Source: Melioribacteraceae bacterium (lineage in GTDB: Bacteria > Bacteroidota > Ignavibacteria > Ignavibacteriales > Melioribacteraceae). From it: a stretch of DNA of 6,797 nt. This document shows, one piece after another, positions 6,040 through 6,797 of the stretch. The translations under genes and the position numbers were made by a program. The notes beneath the pieces were generated by a model, which saw nothing but the letters and a program-made list of their open reading frames with translations, ran no database searches and had not been told where the DNA came from. Numbering within the stretch: the first letter of the stretch is position 1; every line of letters begins with the position of its first letter. The stretch spans positions 1 to 6,797 of the forward strand of contig JALWEC010000477.1 of NCBI GenBank assembly GCA_027036655.1, written 5' to 3'.

Positions 6040-6797
6040 TTATCTGATAACCATTATTTTTCCGTAGGAATTGAACGAATCGTTTTCTTCAATCGTATAA
6101 AAATAAACGCCGTTCGGAACAACATTTCCGTTTTCGTCGCGTCCGTCCCAAGTTTCAATGTCTTCTCCGTAATCGCGGGAAGCGTTTTGAATAACTGTTT
6201 TAACAATCTGCATATTAAAGTTCATTATACGGATTGTAACTTTATTTCCGCCGCCGTTAACATTGAACTTTATACGCAAGTTGCCGAAATCGGGATTGTA
6301 AGGATTCGGCATCGCGTAGGATGTTTCGCCGGAACCTGAAAGGGGACGGCTTGCGAGAAAAACGCTCCAAGTTCCGCTCCAAGGAATCGCGCCTTCTTCT
6401 AATTTAGCCAAACCGTTTGCAGAGCCGAGCCAAATAGTTGCGCCTGAACCGGAAGAGTTTTTAACGGCTGCGGAATAAAAAACGTTTGTCTCAATCGTAA
6501 GACTTCCGCCGGTTTCCCGAATTTGCCCGGGAAGCGTCCAGCTTTGTCCGTTATCGGAGCTTCTGAAAACGCCGTTATCCGTTGTAACAAATACGTCCGA
6601 TGAATTATTGCCGTTGTTCTTGAACGCAAAGGAATGACCTTTTTCTCCCGATAAAAATACGCTCCAAGTATTTCCACCGTCGGAGGAAGCGGAAACGCCG
6701 TAAAAAGCGTAAGCGTCGATTGCGGGCCAAGTTGTAGCCCAAACAGTGTTTGTGTTGTTATCGTAATTGAGCGAAGTGATAAAATTCCCGCTTATCG
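6040..6797 (-). CDS. Secreted Asp-box beta-propeller protein with FlgD-like/T9SS C-terminal domain (C-terminal 251 aa)
   Basis: The frame is open without interruption from the right edge to the TAA at 6040-6042, so this is the C-terminal part of a longer gene whose start lies outside the window. The visible N-terminal 130 residues look like blades of a BNR/sortilin/Ycf48-type propeller. Two Asp-boxes are present, SSDGGNTW (6664-6687) and SSDNGQSW (6538-6561), each followed by a strand, and blade-like phrases NTVWATTW, VFVTTDNGVF and TIWLGSANGL occur. The C-terminal 90 residues form a FlgD-like Ig domain of the kind used as a T9SS sorting signal: NPYNPDFGNLRIKF, VTIRIMNFNMQIVKT, WDGRDENGNVVPNGVYFYTIE and the end KIMVIR. 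It should be exported by the T9SS and displayed or released at the surface. In similar proteins the propeller is a structural or binding module; no enzyme activity can be claimed. Shorter open frames that start inside the region are shadows or internal TTG starts of this one gene. The barrel gene follows after 16 bases. Confidence 0.82.
   Translation of the reverse strand, partial: ISGNFITSLNYDNNTNTVWATTWPAIDAYAFYGVSASSDGGNTWSVFLSGEKGHSFAFKNNGNNSSDVFVTTDNGVFRSSDNGQSWTLPGQIRETGGSLTIETNVFYSAAVKNSSGSGATIWLGSANGLAKLEEGAIPWSGTWSVFLASRPLSGSGETSYAMPNPYNPDFGNLRIKFNVNGGGNKVTIRIMNFNMQIVKTVIQNASRDYGEDIETWDGRDENGNVVPNGVYFYTIEENDSFNSYGKIMVIR

Noticed and set aside
6040..6677. Two separate small genes, or a frameshifted gene, at the right end
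   Set aside because: One frame is open from 6797 to 6040 and encodes both the Asp-box propeller part and the sorting domain continuously. The 6399-6677 frame is a shadow, and the apparent start at 6411 is an internal TTG.

Overview
The window looks like a chromosomal piece from the Bacteroidota/Ignavibacteriota/Chlorobiota side of the tree, most like Ignavibacteria-type genomes. The grounds are two PorV/PorQ-type outer-membrane proteins, two secreted proteins with type IX secretion (T9SS) C-terminal sorting domains (NPFNP or NPYNP, a GVYFY motif, and an end of the KKMLLIK or KIMVIR kind), and A/T-rich intergenic DNA. This is inference from protein style; no rRNA or other taxonomic marker is present.

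All five genes lie on the minus strand, so transcription runs from high to low coordinates. First comes the C-terminal 251 residues of a secreted beta-propeller protein with two Asp-boxes and a FlgD-like/T9SS tail (6040-6797, N-terminus outside the window). Sixteen bases later is a 329-residue PorV/PorQ-like barrel (5034-6023, TTG start). After a 103-base gap comes a 961-residue secreted T9SS cargo protein (2045-4930; the longer open frame upstream of 4930 is not the real start). A 489-base non-coding region follows (1556-2044). Then come a second PorV/PorQ-like barrel of 300 residues (653-1555, TTG start) and, 12 bases on, the first 213 residues of a FemAB/GNAT-like acyltransferase that runs off the left edge (1-640).

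The genes alternate cargo, PorV-like, cargo, PorV-like. PorV is the outer-membrane protein that receives T9SS cargo from the translocon, so a natural but unproven reading is that these barrels are cargo-specific PorV paralogues or serve the same surface structure.

The most unusual part is the non-coding region 1691-1940. It holds two copies, in opposite orientation, of an element of about 85-87 bases built from three short hairpins (7, 8 and 7 bp, each with a three-base loop, mostly TTC/GAA) and two recognisable spacers. The copies share architecture and spacers, but 9 of 22 base pairs are changed on both sides so that pairing is kept. A decayed extra hairpin lies between them. Between this array and the downstream barrel gene are an 8-bp inverted repeat and a plausible sigma70-type promoter. 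The large cargo gene and this region are much more A/T-rich than the genes on either side.
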